From CAZMZF01 sp964570765 (lineage in GTDB: Bacteria > Zixibacteria > MSB-5A5 > RBG-16-43-9), in NCBI GenBank assembly GCA_964570765.1, contig CAZMZF010000013.1, forward strand, positions 15,061 to 79,060: DNA of 64,000 bases, written 5' to 3'. The notes under the pieces were generated by a model that worked only from the letters and a program-made list of their open reading frames with translations, was not told the DNA's origin and did not search any database. Made by a program: the position numbers and the translations under genes. Shown one piece after another: positions 1 through 8,257 of the stretch; positions within the stretch are counted from its first letter, which is position 1, and each line of letters opens with the position of its first letter.

Positions 1-964
1 AGGCTCGCCCAGCATCAGTTTTAGTACCTCCCGCATCATTTAAGTATGCTCCCACGATCATGTCAGGATATCCATCACCATTTACATCACCTGCTCCGGA
101 AACCGAATGACCGAAATAGTCGTACGCAGCCGCTCCGGTGAAAGTGTAAAGAAGTCCTCCGGTCTTTCCAGAATAGACATAGGCTCGACCAGCATCAGTA
201 CTTCTCCAATCATTCCCGGGTGCTCCCACGATCAGGTCAGCATATCCATTACTGTCTACATCACCTGCTCCGGAAACCGAAGCTCCGAAGTTATCGCCTG
301 CAGCCTCTCCGGTGAAAGTGTAAAGAAGTCCTCCGGTCTTTCCAGAATAGACATAGGCTCGACCAGCACCATTCCCGACTGCTCCCACGATCAGGTCAGC
401 ATATCCATCATTGTTTACATCATCTGCTCCGGAAACCGAAACTCCGAAGTTGTCGCCCGCAGCATATCCGGTGAAAGTGTGCAGAAGTCCTCCGGTCTTT
501 CCAGAATAGACATAGGCTCGACCAGCAAGATTACCTCCCGCATCATTATACGGTGCTCCCACGATCAGGTCAGCATATCCATCATTGTTTATATCACCTG
601 CTCCGGAAACCGAAATTCCGAACACGTCGTTCGCAGCCTCCCCGGTGAAAGTGTAAAGAAGTCCTCCGGTCTTTCCAGAATAGACATAGGCTTCACCAGC
701 ATCAGTACCTCCCAACTTAAATGTGTATGTTCCCACGATCAGGTCAGGATATCCATCATTGTTTACATCACCTGCTCCGGAAACCGAATAGCCGAACCAG
801 TTGCCCGCAGCCGCTCCGGTGAAAGTGTAAAGCTGACTATAGGTACATTGTGACCACACTTGGGGCGCTGTGCTAAGCCACAACACAAAAGTCATTATTA
901 CCAGCACCCAAACAGGCTTCAGACAAATAGCGCCAAAAAAGCTCTCATCTTTCAGCATTGTCAT
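1..964 (-). CDS. FG-GAP repeat surface protein (partial, C-terminus outside window)
   Basis: The minus strand is open from an ATG at 964 to the window edge, so only the first ~321 codons are present. A good AGGAGG ribosome site precedes the ATG. The N-terminus has a hydrophobic export segment (residues ~14-35, ending near APQVWSQ). Then come five near-identical units of ~58 residues, each with a VSGAGDVNxDGYxDLIVGA core followed by AYVYSGKTGGLLYTFTG. The acidic DxNxDGxxD loops are the calcium-binding signature of FG-GAP/integrin-alpha-type beta-propeller blades. The protein is inferred to be exported and cell-surface or extracellular; its ligand is unknown. The plus-strand reading over the same bases is a shadow of the repeats. 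Confidence 0.85.
   Translation of the reverse strand, partial: MTMLKDESFFGAICLKPVWVLVIMTFVLWLSTAPQVWSQCTYSQLYTFTGAAAGNWFGYSVSGAGDVNNDGYPDLIVGTYTFKLGGTDAGEAYVYSGKTGGLLYTFTGEAANDVFGISVSGAGDINNDGYADLIVGAPYNDAGGNLAGRAYVYSGKTGGLLHTFTGYAAGDNFGVSVSGADDVNNDGYADLIVGAVGNGAGRAYVYSGKTGGLLYTFTGEAAGDNFGASVSGAGDVDSNGYADLIVGAPGNDWRSTDAGRAYVYSGKTGGLLYTFTGAAAYDYFGHSVSGAGDVNGDGYPDMIVGAYLNDAGGTKTDAGRA
130..860. repeat. Tandem ~174-bp coding repeats
   Basis: The conserved word GGTGAAAGTGT recurs with its first GAAAG at 140, 314, 473, 647 and 821, i.e. spacings of 174, 159, 174 and 174 bp. These are the FG-GAP units of the overlapping minus-strand gene. Conservation extends to the nucleotide level across long stretches (CCTCCGGTCTTTCCAGAATA in most units), pointing to recent duplication or gene conversion among blades. 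Confidence 0.85.
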
Positions 965-1585
965 AGAACCTCCTTTTGTTCTTTCTTCATTTACAGTAGC
1001 TCTTTGTAATCAAAGCCCCATTCACTAAGTAATACCCCTTACCTGAAAGGCATACCCACCTCCTTGGGTTTGAATAAATGTGGTTAATAGACGAAATTTG
1101 AATGTTTATTAGGTTTAGCAATATTGCACTTCCTCCGAGCAGCAAGGTTGCTGAAAAATTACCGCCAGATAGAAGCATCCCCGTCCATTAATAAATTGGA
1201 TACAATAGAATATACCTTTTTAATTTAGTAATTATTCCCCCTAATGTCAAGGATATTTTACCCTAAAAAAATTTATTTTCAAACTGCCTTATGCAACAAT
1301 GTTAGAACTTTTTAATTAACCAAATGGTCTAGTAACCCCCCCTCTTTCTCAACTAGGAGGCAGAAGAAAAGTTCTAAAGCTGTCCCAGACTTCCTACAAA
1401 AGAATATGTCCCCCAACTTGGGGCAAGGTGGGGATACCGTTTCTATTCATCTAACTAAAACGAGCCAATTAATTAGGCAACTACGGTTTTGCGTTGGTCA
1501 GGAGACCAACGCCGAGCTTAAGCTATATTAAAAACCACTGCTTTTCGTTGGTGTCCTCACCAACGAAGAGCAGGATATTTTCAAA
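965..1585. other. Intergenic region, AT-rich, no supported gene
   Basis: This 621-bp gap lies between two minus-strand genes. The only open frame (63 codons, minus, 987-1178) has no ribosome site worth the name and no recognisable features. The central part is AT-rich. Two strong hairpins sit at the right end, annotated separately. Confidence 0.6.
1491..1567. repeat. Pair of CGTTGGT/ACCAACG hairpins
   Basis: Bases 1491-1512 form a perfect 9-bp stem with a 4-base loop (GCGTTGGTC...GACCAACGC). Bases 1544-1567 form a perfect 10-bp stem with a 4-base loop (TTCGTTGGTG...CACCAACGAA). The stems share the CGTTGGT core but have different loops. They lie just downstream of the aminopeptidase gene on its strand, so they may end transcription, but there is no clear T-run, so a dispersed palindromic element is equally possible. 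Confidence 0.7.
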
Positions 1586-2686
1586 CTATATCAAAAACTT
1601 ACCCGCTTTATAAATCAACTCGCCATCCGCATAGATTTCACCGCCATCCCGCATATCGCAGAGCATATCCCAGTGTACGGCCGATTGATTTTTCCCCAGC
1701 GACTCTGGAATTGACCTTCCGATAGCAAGATGAACCGTTCCTCCAATTTTCTCGTCAAACAGCATATGCCGGGTGAACTTCTGGATGTTGAAATTTGTCC
1801 CGATAGCGATTTCCCCTATATATCTTGCTCCCGCATCTGTTTCTAAAAGCTGGTGTAATAGTTCTTCACCCTTGGCCGCAAAGGCTTTTATCACTTTCCC
1901 TTTCTCAAAGGTTAATTGAATGTCTTCAATTTCTCTACCTCCAAATATCCCCGGGAAACTGAATCTGATATGCCCTTCTGCGCTATCTTCTACTGGTCCT
2001 GTAAATAATTCGCCATCCGGGAAATTCACATGCCCGGAACAATTCACCCACTTCCTGCTCTCGACCGACATTTTCAAATCTGTGTCTTTAGAAACGATTC
2101 TGATATTCTTTTTAGTATTAAGGATTTTGCAAATCCTGCCCTGCTCCTCTTCTATCTGTCTCCACTTGGTTATAGGGTCCGGATTATCGATATAGCCTGA
2201 CCCATAGACGAAATCCTCATATTCGGCAAACGACATACTTGCTTCCTGGGCAGTCGCTCGATTCGGAAACATAGTGCCACACCACCTCAGCTCCCCTTTT
2301 GCTTCCCTTTCGAACCATATGTTTTTGAATTTGGCTGTGCCCTGAAATTCCAGTTTCAACTTTTCAGGATCGACATTCGAGAGCATTCTGGTGTTGGTCT
2401 CGCTCCAGAAAAAAAGATACGCATCTATCGTCTCTATCATTTTATACATATCTGCTGGCACATATTTTATCTGTTCATCGCTACCATTTTTCAGTAATAT
2501 CTCTTTTAGCTCATCATTAGTTATTCGTACTTGAGGAAATGCACCCAGTTCCAGTGCTAACCGGTAGCATTCCTTGAGCAAGGGAAGCGAGGATACATCC
2601 CCTTGAATCAGTAATTTTTCTCCTTTTTTAATACCGAGCGAATACTTCAAAAGCACCTCTGCATGTTTCTTAATTCTGTAATCCAT
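1586..2686 (-). CDS. Aminopeptidase, M29 (AmpS/thermophilic aminopeptidase) family
   Basis: The 366-residue protein is near the usual M29 length (~370-410). This family removes N-terminal amino acids using two divalent metals in a C-terminal domain. Candidate metal ligands visible in the C-terminal half are the glutamates in FPDGELFTGPVEDSAEG and IGEIAIGTN, the histidine in GTVHLAIG, and the HWDM motif near residue 340. There is no signal peptide, so it is cytoplasmic. The ATG is preceded by CAGGAGG at good spacing. A promoter-like TTGATT/TAAGAT pair lies upstream. It appears to be a single-gene unit. The family assignment is confident; substrate preference cannot be read from sequence. Confidence 0.88.
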   Translation of the reverse strand: MDYRIKKHAEVLLKYSLGIKKGEKLLIQGDVSSLPLLKECYRLALELGAFPQVRITNDELKEILLKNGSDEQIKYVPADMYKMIETIDAYLFFWSETNTRMLSNVDPEKLKLEFQGTAKFKNIWFEREAKGELRWCGTMFPNRATAQEASMSFAEYEDFVYGSGYIDNPDPITKWRQIEEEQGRICKILNTKKNIRIVSKDTDLKMSVESRKWVNCSGHVNFPDGELFTGPVEDSAEGHIRFSFPGIFGGREIEDIQLTFEKGKVIKAFAAKGEELLHQLLETDAGARYIGEIAIGTNFNIQKFTRHMLFDEKIGGTVHLAIGRSIPESLGKNQSAVHWDMLCDMRDGGEIYADGELIYKAGKFLI

Positions 2687-2782
2687 TTTACCTCCTGAAA
2701 AGTTGTATCGCTGAGCCTTTAGTGAATGTTAATTTTTTAAAATCTCCTCTATATTTTAATACCTCTTAAGTAAAACCTGTCC

Positions 2783-2811
2783 ATCTTACCATATTTCTTC
2801 AAAAAAATCAA
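2783..2811 (-). promoter_or_regulatory. Probable sigma-70-type promoter for the M29 aminopeptidase
   Basis: On the minus strand, TTGATT (2811-2806) and TAAGAT (2788-2783) are separated by exactly 17 bp, about 100 bp upstream of the aminopeptidase start. Five of six bases match the consensus at each box. Confidence 0.5.
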
Positions 2812-2854
2812 GTATTTAATCTTCATTCATCTTAATTTGAATACGAGGGGCAAC

Positions 2855-3412
2855 TCATGAATTACCTTTACCATTTGCGTATTCCTTCATAAATCTTATA
2901 TACATTCTTAAATAAACAAAGACTGTAATCAAAATGACTATCACCCCGATTCCCAAGAAAATCTTTTTTATATAATCCAGCTCTAAGACATAGAATAGAA
3001 TGGTAAAACTCCAGACACAGGCATTAAGTTTACCCCAGAAGGCAGAGACCGGAACGATTCTTCTTTTTCTGATCACCAATAGTCCAGCTAAAAGAATCAG
3101 TATTTCTTTAGTGATAACCAGAACACACGCCCATACTGGAAAACCTTTATATATGGTGGTATAGAGTATAAAAATCCCGATCCCTAATTTGTCCACAAAT
3201 GGGTCCAGGATTTTACCTAAATCTGAAACCTGATTCAGGGTGCGGGCAAGGAAACCATCTAAGACGTCTGTAATACCTGCAACTGCCATAAAGAAGACTG
3301 CGAGGAATAAATTGTCTTCTTTGAGAAAATAGAATATAAAAGGGTAAGAAAATAATCTTAAGAAAGTAAGCAGATTTGGAATTAAGAAAAAGTCAGTTTT
3401 TTTAATCTCCAT
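2855..3412 (-). CDS. pgsA: CDP-alcohol phosphatidyltransferase, probably phosphatidylglycerophosphate synthase
   Basis: This 185-residue integral membrane protein has the complete CDP-alcohol phosphotransferase signature DGxxARxxxxxxxxGxxxDxxxD: D52-G53, A56-R57, G66, D70 and D74. It has about five hydrophobic segments, and the N-terminus IPNLLTFLRL is typical of PgsA. The family moves a phosphatidyl group from CDP-diacylglycerol to an alcohol; with glycerol-3-phosphate this starts phosphatidylglycerol and cardiolipin synthesis. The length and the NLLTxxR start favour PgsA over phosphatidylserine synthase, but the acceptor alcohol is inferred. It lies downstream of recN on the same strand, separated by a palindromic repeat. 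Confidence 0.82.
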   Translation of the reverse strand: MEIKKTDFFLIPNLLTFLRLFSYPFIFYFLKEDNLFLAVFFMAVAGITDVLDGFLARTLNQVSDLGKILDPFVDKLGIGIFILYTTIYKGFPVWACVLVITKEILILLAGLLVIRKRRIVPVSAFWGKLNACVWSFTILFYVLELDYIKKIFLGIGVIVILITVFVYLRMYIRFMKEYANGKGNS

Positions 3413-3458
3413 TTAATTGATTTCTGTGGAGGTAACTTCGCTTTGATCACCCGCAATT

Positions 3459-3514
3459 GTAGGGGCGAGGTCCCCTCGCCCTCTGTGGAATGGGCGGGGA
3501 AACCCCGCCCCTAC
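3459..3514. repeat. Nested GTAGGGGCG...CGCCCCTAC palindromic element
   Basis: Outer arms GTAGGGGCG (3459) and CGCCCCTAC (ending 3514) pair with each other. Inside, GGGGCGAGG-TCC-CCTCGCCC and GGGCGGGG-AAA-CCCCGCCC each form their own hairpin. Two palindromes therefore share one outer frame. The same GTAGGGGC architecture recurs at 5248, 20565 and 61076. Confidence 0.75.
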
Positions 3515-3525
3515 AAAAATATTTA

Positions 3526-5223
3526 TTACTCCTCAATCATCTCCGCCGCATGTTCCAAGGTGAGATCGCTTATCTTTTTACCCGCCATCATCCGAGCGAT
3601 CTCTTTTATCCTTTCATCTTTGGAAAGAAGTTTTATTTTAGTTATAGTCCTGTTTTTAGAAACCTCTTTATAAACCTTAAAATGATAATCTGCCTGGGAA
3701 GCGATCTGCTGAAGATGGGTTATACAGATGATCTGATGATTTGCAGAAAGAGCTTTCATCCTCTTGCCCACAGCCTCAGCCATCTCCCCTCCTATCCCCA
3801 CATCCACCTCATCGAAAATCATACTCGGTACCTGGTCCGACTTAGCTAAAACCGATTTTAAAGCTAACATAATCCTGGAGATCTCCCCTCCGGATGCTAT
3901 TTTGGCTAAAGGCTTCAACTCCTCACCCGGATTGGGTGAAACGTAAAACTCAACCTGGTCCATCCCCTTCTCATCCACATAATATCTTTTCCCGTCTAAT
4001 TGCAGAAGACCATCCTCAGCTTCCCGGTAGAAAATCTTTGTTTCAAAATCACATTTCTCCATTCCCAAAAAAGAAAGCTCTTTTTTTATCTTCCTGGCTA
4101 ATTCGTTGCCCTTTTCTTTCCTTCTATTCGAAAGATATATAGCATCTTTTTTTAGTATTTCTTTTAAATTCTTAATCTCCATCTCAATTTTTTGAATTAG
4201 CTCATCCCGGTTTTCAATTTTATCCAACTCATTTTTTATGCTGTCCGCATAACTTAAAACCCCTGACACAGATTGACCATATTTCTTCTTCATAGTGCTA
4301 ATCAGATTCAACCTTTCCCGTATCTTCTCCAATCTTTCCGGCTCGAAGTTCAAACTATCCTTATATTCTTGCAAAAACCTGGAGGTTTCATCCAGCTGCA
4401 GGGTAGCAGAATTTAAAGCTTCGATATGCTCTTTTAACCTGAGGTCATACTCTCCCCCTTTTTCCAAATCCTTTCTTAAACAAGAGAGCCTTTCTAAGAT
4501 GGACTCATCCTTCTCATGAAGCTCATGAAAGATTAGAGAGGCAATCTGAAAAAGGGTCTCTGCATTCTCCAGGATTATTTTCTCGGAGGAAAGCTCCTCC
4601 TCTTCTCCGGCTGAAAGATTAGCACTTAAAATCTCTTTGAGTTGAAATTGATAAAGCTCTTTTTTTTCTTTTGAAATTTTGTCTATTCTTTTCAGCTCCT
4701 CTAAATCCTCCAACTTTTTCTTCAGCTTGTAATAGCTATCGCTTACCCTGCTCAGGAGGTCTTTAGCCTCCACATAATTATCTAAATAGGTAAGATGTTC
4801 AGCAGAATTCAAAAGAGACTGGTGTTCATGCTGACCGTGAAGGTCTGCCAACTGATCACCGATAAGTTTGAGATTTGCCAGGGTAACTAACCGGTCATTC
4901 AGAAAACATCTGCTCGCCCCTTTACTGGAAAGCTCTCTGCGGATAATCAGCTGGTTTTCCAGATAAATTATACCAAGTTCAGATAAAAGTTTCTCAACTA
5001 GACCTTTTGGTTTGATCTCAAAAACCGTCTCAACTATGGCAGACTCAGCCCCGGTACGGATCATCTCTGAGGAAGCCCTCTCTCCCAGGGCTAAATTCAG
5101 AGCGCCGATGATAATCGATTTACCCGCCCCCGTAGCTCCGGTTAGAATATTCAAGCCAGGGTAAAATTCGACCTCTAAGTCTTCGACTATAGCAAAATTT
5201 CTTATCCTCAGAGATTTGAGCAT
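3526..5223 (-). CDS. recN: DNA repair protein RecN (SMC-like ATPase)
   Basis: RecN is a cytoplasmic SMC-like ATPase acting early in double-strand-break repair by bringing DNA ends together. The 565-residue length matches the family. The N-terminus MLKSLRIRNFAIVEDLEVEF leads to a Walker A GATGAGKS at residues 29-36. A long coiled-coil middle (~150-370) follows, then the ABC signature LASGGEISRIMLALKSVLA and Walker B SMIFDEVDVGIGG, and finally the ITHLQQIAS switch region. The gene is last but one in the xseA-xseB-ispA-dxs-nadK-recN-pgsA run, a common bacterial order. The ATG start is at the conserved N-terminus. A repeat element separates it from nadK. Confidence 0.97.
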   Translation of the reverse strand: MLKSLRIRNFAIVEDLEVEFYPGLNILTGATGAGKSIIIGALNLALGERASSEMIRTGAESAIVETVFEIKPKGLVEKLLSELGIIYLENQLIIRRELSSKGASRCFLNDRLVTLANLKLIGDQLADLHGQHEHQSLLNSAEHLTYLDNYVEAKDLLSRVSDSYYKLKKKLEDLEELKRIDKISKEKKELYQFQLKEILSANLSAGEEEELSSEKIILENAETLFQIASLIFHELHEKDESILERLSCLRKDLEKGGEYDLRLKEHIEALNSATLQLDETSRFLQEYKDSLNFEPERLEKIRERLNLISTMKKKYGQSVSGVLSYADSIKNELDKIENRDELIQKIEMEIKNLKEILKKDAIYLSNRRKEKGNELARKIKKELSFLGMEKCDFETKIFYREAEDGLLQLDGKRYYVDEKGMDQVEFYVSPNPGEELKPLAKIASGGEISRIMLALKSVLAKSDQVPSMIFDEVDVGIGGEMAEAVGKRMKALSANHQIICITHLQQIASQADYHFKVYKEVSKNRTITKIKLLSKDERIKEIARMMAGKKISDLTLEHAAEMIEE

Positions 5224-5247
5224 CAGTTTTTAACCTTTGAACCTGTC

Positions 5248-5389
5248 GTAGGGGCAACCCCCTCCTTCGGCTCTGCTCCCTTCGACTTCGCTCAGGGGGA
5301 CTGTGAGCACAATCGAACAGTCAGGACAGCGAGCCTGTCGAACCGTGTGGTTGCCCATAGGCAGGGCAGGCACGGGGGCCTGCCCCTAC
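5248..5389. repeat. Composite palindromic element between recN and nadK
   Basis: The element starts GTAGGGGCAACC (5248) and ends GGCCTGCCCCTAC (5389). GGGCAACC pairs with GGTTGCCC near 5349; GGCAGGGCAGGC pairs with GCCTGCCC at the right end. The middle holds another inverted repeat (TTCGACTTCGCTCAGGGGGACTG... and CAGTCAGGACAGCGAGCCTGTCGAA). It fills almost the whole gap, as if several elements had inserted into one another. Confidence 0.65.
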
Positions 5390-5392
5390 ACT

Positions 5393-6259
5393 TTACTTTC
5401 CGATCTTAGGCCTTGCTCCCCAGTGAAGCTTTGTTCTCAAAACCTCATAAAAAGACCGGTCCTGAAATTTAATCAGATTAATCAAATGCTTGGCTTTATG
5501 GATAAAGATGGTGCTGGGCGAATTCAACTTAAGAGAAACCTGGCCGTCCAGAGTCAACATCGCTTCGTTATGTTCAGATTCTACCACAATTTTTAAAAAA
5601 TCGTTCCCTGAGAAAACCATAGGTCGTAAGGCTAAGGTAAAAGGACAGATGGGTGAGGCAATGATGGCATTTATCCTGGGATTGATGATTGGCCCATTAG
5701 CCGCCATAGAGTAAGCAGTTGAGCCAGTGGTCGTGGCTAAGATCAGACCATCCGCAGAATAAGAACAAACGAATTCTTTATTGTCATACAGATGAAGATG
5801 AATTAAACGTGCCACATTCCCCTTATCTATAACTATATCGTTTAGAGCAAAAAGATTTTTCTGTTTTAATCCGTGGATTTCTGCTTGCAAACACATCCTC
5901 TTATCGATAACATATTCCTTTTTCTTGATCCGATCTAAAGTCTTTTCGATTTTGTCAGAGGTGATCTCAGTTAAAAAACCTATGCTTCCTAAATTAATCC
6001 CCAGAATAGGATTCCCTTTACTCCCCACCGCACGGGCAGAGGAAAGCATAGTTCCATCTCCCCCTAAGGAGACTATAATCTGTGAGTAATCAGGAAGTTT
6101 TTCAAGCAGGACAGCTTTTTCTTTATAACCAACTAACCTGGATAATTCCGGGATTAAATAGAAATCGATCTTATTCTTTTGAGCCCAGCGGATTATTCGA
6201 TTAACTGTCGATTTAACCTTTGGCTTTTTAACGTTCGCCACAATCCCTATGCTTTTCAT
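5393..6259 (-). CDS. nadK: NAD kinase
   Basis: NAD kinase phosphorylates NAD to NADP in the cytoplasm with ATP or polyphosphate. The 288-residue protein has the diagnostic GGDGT motif at residues 66-70, then NLGSIGFLTEI, and the second conserved block DGLILATTTGSTAYSMAANG, which shapes the NAD site. C-terminal SPICPFTLALRPMVF is also typical. It lies 43 bp downstream of dxs on the same strand; NADP is used by the isoprenoid pathway that dxs starts. The C-terminal few residues abut a repeat element. Confidence 0.96.
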   Translation of the reverse strand: MKSIGIVANVKKPKVKSTVNRIIRWAQKNKIDFYLIPELSRLVGYKEKAVLLEKLPDYSQIIVSLGGDGTMLSSARAVGSKGNPILGINLGSIGFLTEITSDKIEKTLDRIKKKEYVIDKRMCLQAEIHGLKQKNLFALNDIVIDKGNVARLIHLHLYDNKEFVCSYSADGLILATTTGSTAYSMAANGPIINPRINAIIASPICPFTLALRPMVFSGNDFLKIVVESEHNEAMLTLDGQVSLKLNSPSTIFIHKAKHLINLIKFQDRSFYEVLRTKLHWGARPKIGK

Positions 6260-6302
6260 CTTACTTCTACCTTTTTATTTTTCCCTGAAGATTTAATTTA
6301 AA

Positions 6303-8210
6303 TCACAAAATATCCAACTGATTAGAAGGGGCTTTTTCTTTGATCTTGACCATTTGTTTGACTGCCTTAATTATCCCTTCCTTGTCCAGCCCCAATAGAT
6401 TTAAAAGCTCTTTACGGCTTCCGTGCTCGATAAACTTATCCGGGATCCCTAATCTTTTCAGGTCTATTTTCTGAATCCCTTTTTCAAAGATGAACTCAGC
6501 TATCGCACTGCCGAAGCCACCGGAAAGAACGTTCTCCTCAATCGTCAGAACTTTATCAAACCCTTTGAGAGAAGACAAAAGAAGCTTTTCATCTAAAGGT
6601 TTTATGATCCGGCAGTTGATAACTTCTGCTTCTATCCCCTCAGATGAAAGCTCGAAAGCCGCATCTATGGCGGGATAGACCATAGAGCCTACTGCTAAGA
6701 TTAAAAGGTCTTTCCCTTTTCTCAGGATTTCCCATCGGTCTAAAGGCAGGAGATTAAACTCCTGTTTGATCTCTTTATCCGGAATAGCAGTTCGCGGATA
6801 ACGGATTGCAACTGGAGATTTCCCCCAGTTTACTGCGGTATATAACATATCTTTTAATTCATTTCCATCTTTGGGTGACATAACTGTTATATTTGGTATC
6901 TGTCTTAAATAGGAGAGGTCAAAGGCTCCATGATGAGTGGGCCCATCCTCACCTACTAAACCCGCTCTATCAATGGCTAATATAACCGGAAGATTCTGCA
7001 AAGCCATATCGTGGATCATCTGATCAAAAGCCCTCTGTAGAAAAGTGGAATAAACTGCAAAAACCGGCTTCAAGCCTGATACAGCTAATCCGCAGGCAAA
7101 TGTGGTCCCGTGCTGTTCTGCAATCCCTACATCATAAAATCTCTTGGGAAATTTTAAAGAGAAATCCAGAAGTCCGGTGCCCAAACACATAGCTGCGGTG
7201 ATAACCACCAGCTCCTGGTCCATCTCTGCTAATTTAACCATGGTCTGACCAAAAATATCTGTATAAGCTTTTTTACCGACATCATTCGATTTTCCAGTCA
7301 CCTTGTCAAACTTACCTATCCCGTGAAATTTAGGAGCATCCTCCTCCGCGAATTTGTATCCTTTCCCCTTTTGAGTCAAAATATGTAAAAGTTTAGGCCC
7401 CTTAAAATTCTTAAGATGTTCTAAGGTCTTTATCAGTTGATTTATATCGTGGCCATCTATTGGACCAAAATACCTGAATCCTAATTTCTCGAAGATTATC
7501 CCTGGCACTAAAAACCCTTTTATACTTTCCTCTGCTTGAGCTACCATGGCCCTGATCTTATCTCTCCTTTTGAACCTCCCCACCATCTCCCAGATCTCAG
7601 CTTTGAGTTTATTATACTTTTCATCTGTCAAAAGGTCTGTTAGATATTTGGAAACAGCACCAACATTTTTGGAGATAGACATCGCGTTGTCATTCAAGAC
7701 CACCAAAAGGTCTTTCCCCTGCGCACCTGCATTGTTTAATCCTTCAAATGATATCCCGCCCGACAATGCTCCATCACCGATCACCGCTATAATTTTATAA
7801 TCTTCACCTTTCTGGTCACGTGCACAAGCCATCCCTAAAGCGGCGGAGATAGAGGTTGAAGCATGCCCGGCTCCAAAGGAGTCATATTCGCTTTCTATCC
7901 TTTTGGTGAATCCACTTATACCCTGATACTGCCTCAAGCTCTCGAATCTATCTTTCCTTCCGGTTAATAGCTTATGCGTATAACATTGATGGCTCACATC
8001 CCAGATGAGCTTATCCCTGGGCAGATCGAAAACGTAATGCAGAGCCAAGGTTAGCTCCACCACTCCTAAGTTTGAAGCCAAGTGCCCGCCGGTTTTGGAT
8101 ACTACAGTGATAATTTTTTCCCTGACCTCCTGGGCTAATTGAGGGAGCTTTTCCAAGGGGATTTTTTTAAGATCAGCCGGTGAGTTAATTTTATCTAAAA
8201 GGCTTTCCAT
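6303..8210 (-). CDS. dxs: 1-deoxy-D-xylulose-5-phosphate synthase
   Basis: Dxs condenses pyruvate and glyceraldehyde-3-phosphate, with thiamine diphosphate, as the first step of the MEP isoprenoid pathway. The protein (~635 residues from this start) shows the full family layout: HLASNLGVVELTLALHYVF, the HQCYTHKLLTGR stretch, the thiamine-diphosphate motif GDGALSGGISFEGLNNAG, the transketolase-type GIAEQHG, and DRAGLVGEDGPTHHGAFD. The frame is also open from a TTG at 8231, but the ATG at 8210 (MESLLDKINSPADLKK) fits the family N-terminus better and is used here. It lies directly after ispA, the next enzyme class in the pathway. Confidence 0.96.
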   Translation of the reverse strand: MESLLDKINSPADLKKIPLEKLPQLAQEVREKIITVVSKTGGHLASNLGVVELTLALHYVFDLPRDKLIWDVSHQCYTHKLLTGRKDRFESLRQYQGISGFTKRIESEYDSFGAGHASTSISAALGMACARDQKGEDYKIIAVIGDGALSGGISFEGLNNAGAQGKDLLVVLNDNAMSISKNVGAVSKYLTDLLTDEKYNKLKAEIWEMVGRFKRRDKIRAMVAQAEESIKGFLVPGIIFEKLGFRYFGPIDGHDINQLIKTLEHLKNFKGPKLLHILTQKGKGYKFAEEDAPKFHGIGKFDKVTGKSNDVGKKAYTDIFGQTMVKLAEMDQELVVITAAMCLGTGLLDFSLKFPKRFYDVGIAEQHGTTFACGLAVSGLKPVFAVYSTFLQRAFDQMIHDMALQNLPVILAIDRAGLVGEDGPTHHGAFDLSYLRQIPNITVMSPKDGNELKDMLYTAVNWGKSPVAIRYPRTAIPDKEIKQEFNLLPLDRWEILRKGKDLLILAVGSMVYPAIDAAFELSSEGIEAEVINCRIIKPLDEKLLLSSLKGFDKVLTIEENVLSGGFGSAIAEFIFEKGIQKIDLKRLGIPDKFIEHGSRKELLNLLGLDKEGIIKAVKQMVKIKEKAPSNQLDIL

Positions 8211-8257
8211 CTTTTGTTCTATACCTTTCAATCATTTAAAGTTCAAGCTAATTAGAT

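Noticed and set aside
107..853. Plus-strand frame of 248 codons with serine-rich repeats
   Set aside because: It is the antisense of the FG-GAP repeat gene; the minus frame has the signal peptide, ribosome site and family motifs.
130..860. CRISPR-like regular repeats
   Set aside because: The periodic repeats are translated FG-GAP units without short constant repeats and unique spacers. No CRISPR array is seen anywhere in the window.
987..1178. Minus-strand frame of 63 codons
   Set aside because: No convincing ribosome site, no conserved features and unusual composition; lies in an AT-rich gap.
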